A stretch of 64,000 nt of DNA. Source: Symbiodinium kawagutii. Its lineage: Eukaryota; Sar; Dinophyceae; Suessiales; Symbiodiniaceae. The translations under genes were made by a program, and so were the position numbers. Below, in pieces: positions 63,650-64,000 of this stretch. A model generated the notes under the pieces. The model saw only the letters and a program-made list of their open reading frames with translations. It was not told where the DNA came from and ran no database searches. Location of the stretch: NCBI GenBank assembly GCA_009767595.1, contig VSDK01007138.1:47689-111688 (forward strand), read 5' to 3'. Each line of letters starts with the position of its first letter. The first letter of the stretch is position 1.

Positions 63650-64000
63650 TGGTGAAGTCGCGTTCAGCAAGTAGCTGTTGAATGTGATTCCAATTGGGTT
63701 GGTAAGGATTTGCTTTCCAAGGATATATTCAGGGCGAAGCACACAACCCTTCTCGTGGGCGTCCCTGGATAATGCCTGGGTAAATTATACATGACCAATG
63801 CTTTGCATTTACAAGTACTAACAACAACTATCGGCACCTCATACCCATGGTTCATAGCTATCATGTATTGTTGGGTATACAAGTGTTACTGATCGGTTTG
63901 TGTGGAATTTCAACCGTGCACTTTCAAGCAAGGAGACATTGTTCACTTTAGTCAGCACGGCTACCATGGCTGTTCCCCCGCCCTGGCTGGCTAACCAGGC
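63650..64000. other. No confident feature
   Basis: Mixed-composition sequence to the window end. Minus frames 63512-63742 and 63664-63882 are open but show no known motif. Confidence 0.3.

Noticed and set aside
1..64000. tRNA, rRNA and snRNA genes
   Set aside because: No tRNA box A/B pair or rRNA-like block was noticed by eye; a covariance-model scan would be decisive.

Overview
The window looks like nuclear DNA of a dinoflagellate, possibly of the Suessiales (Polarella or Symbiodiniaceae type). A near-perfect copy of the dinoflagellate trans-spliced leader lies at 63368-63388. A sugar transporter gene uses GC as well as GT splice donors. Nearly every recognisable coding block reads on the + strand, as in dinoflagellate one-way gene arrays. 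Coding DNA occurs as short GC-rich exons (about 40-240 bp) in AT-rich introns full of short inverted-repeat elements (MITE-like) and simple repeats.

Layout. 0-7.5 kb: scattered + strand exon-like blocks, one ending in a basic helical exon (7398-7463). 8-28 kb: many short + strand exons, first coiled-coil and then Pro/Arg/Ala-rich, including repeated exon types (12300 and 25242; 17329 and 18767). Their parent genes could not be identified. 28.8-31.2 kb: a FNIP-type repeat gene with a probable ubiquitin-like N-terminus, broken by frameshifts and stops. 32.9-45.7 kb: more + strand exons, several disordered, ending with a stop at 45648-45650; a 10-N assembly gap lies at 38479-38488. 46.4-46.9 kb: a 20-bp minisatellite. 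47.76-56.75 kb: the best supported gene, an MFS sugar transporter, with nine exons whose phases join consistently; its C-terminal half was not found with confidence. 57-59 kb: microsatellite and MITEs. 59.9-60.9 kb: a decayed tandem duplication. 60.9-62.3 kb: an unusual cluster of overlapping ORFs. 62.5-63.4 kb: very AT-rich DNA, then the spliced-leader relic.

Family names used here are mine. F1: about 105 bp, ends TGGTGGTTTCTC. F2: about 100 bp, ends CTGGTTGGTGGTTTCAA. F3: about 115 bp, ends TGGCTGTGGGTCAA. F4: related to F3, ends near GGCGAGCTGGGTCAA. F5: 89 bp, ends GTAAGTTTAAC. F6: 82 bp, ends TTGGTTTCTGATTAG.

Most notable: introns seem polarised. Just after an exon the + strand is rich in degenerate TGGTTGATGG; just before the next exon it is rich in the complement, ACCATCAACCA. 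The two ends of an intron transcript could therefore pair. Elsewhere, unassigned DNA is mostly this degenerate intronic sequence. All calls come from reading by eye; no homology search was run.
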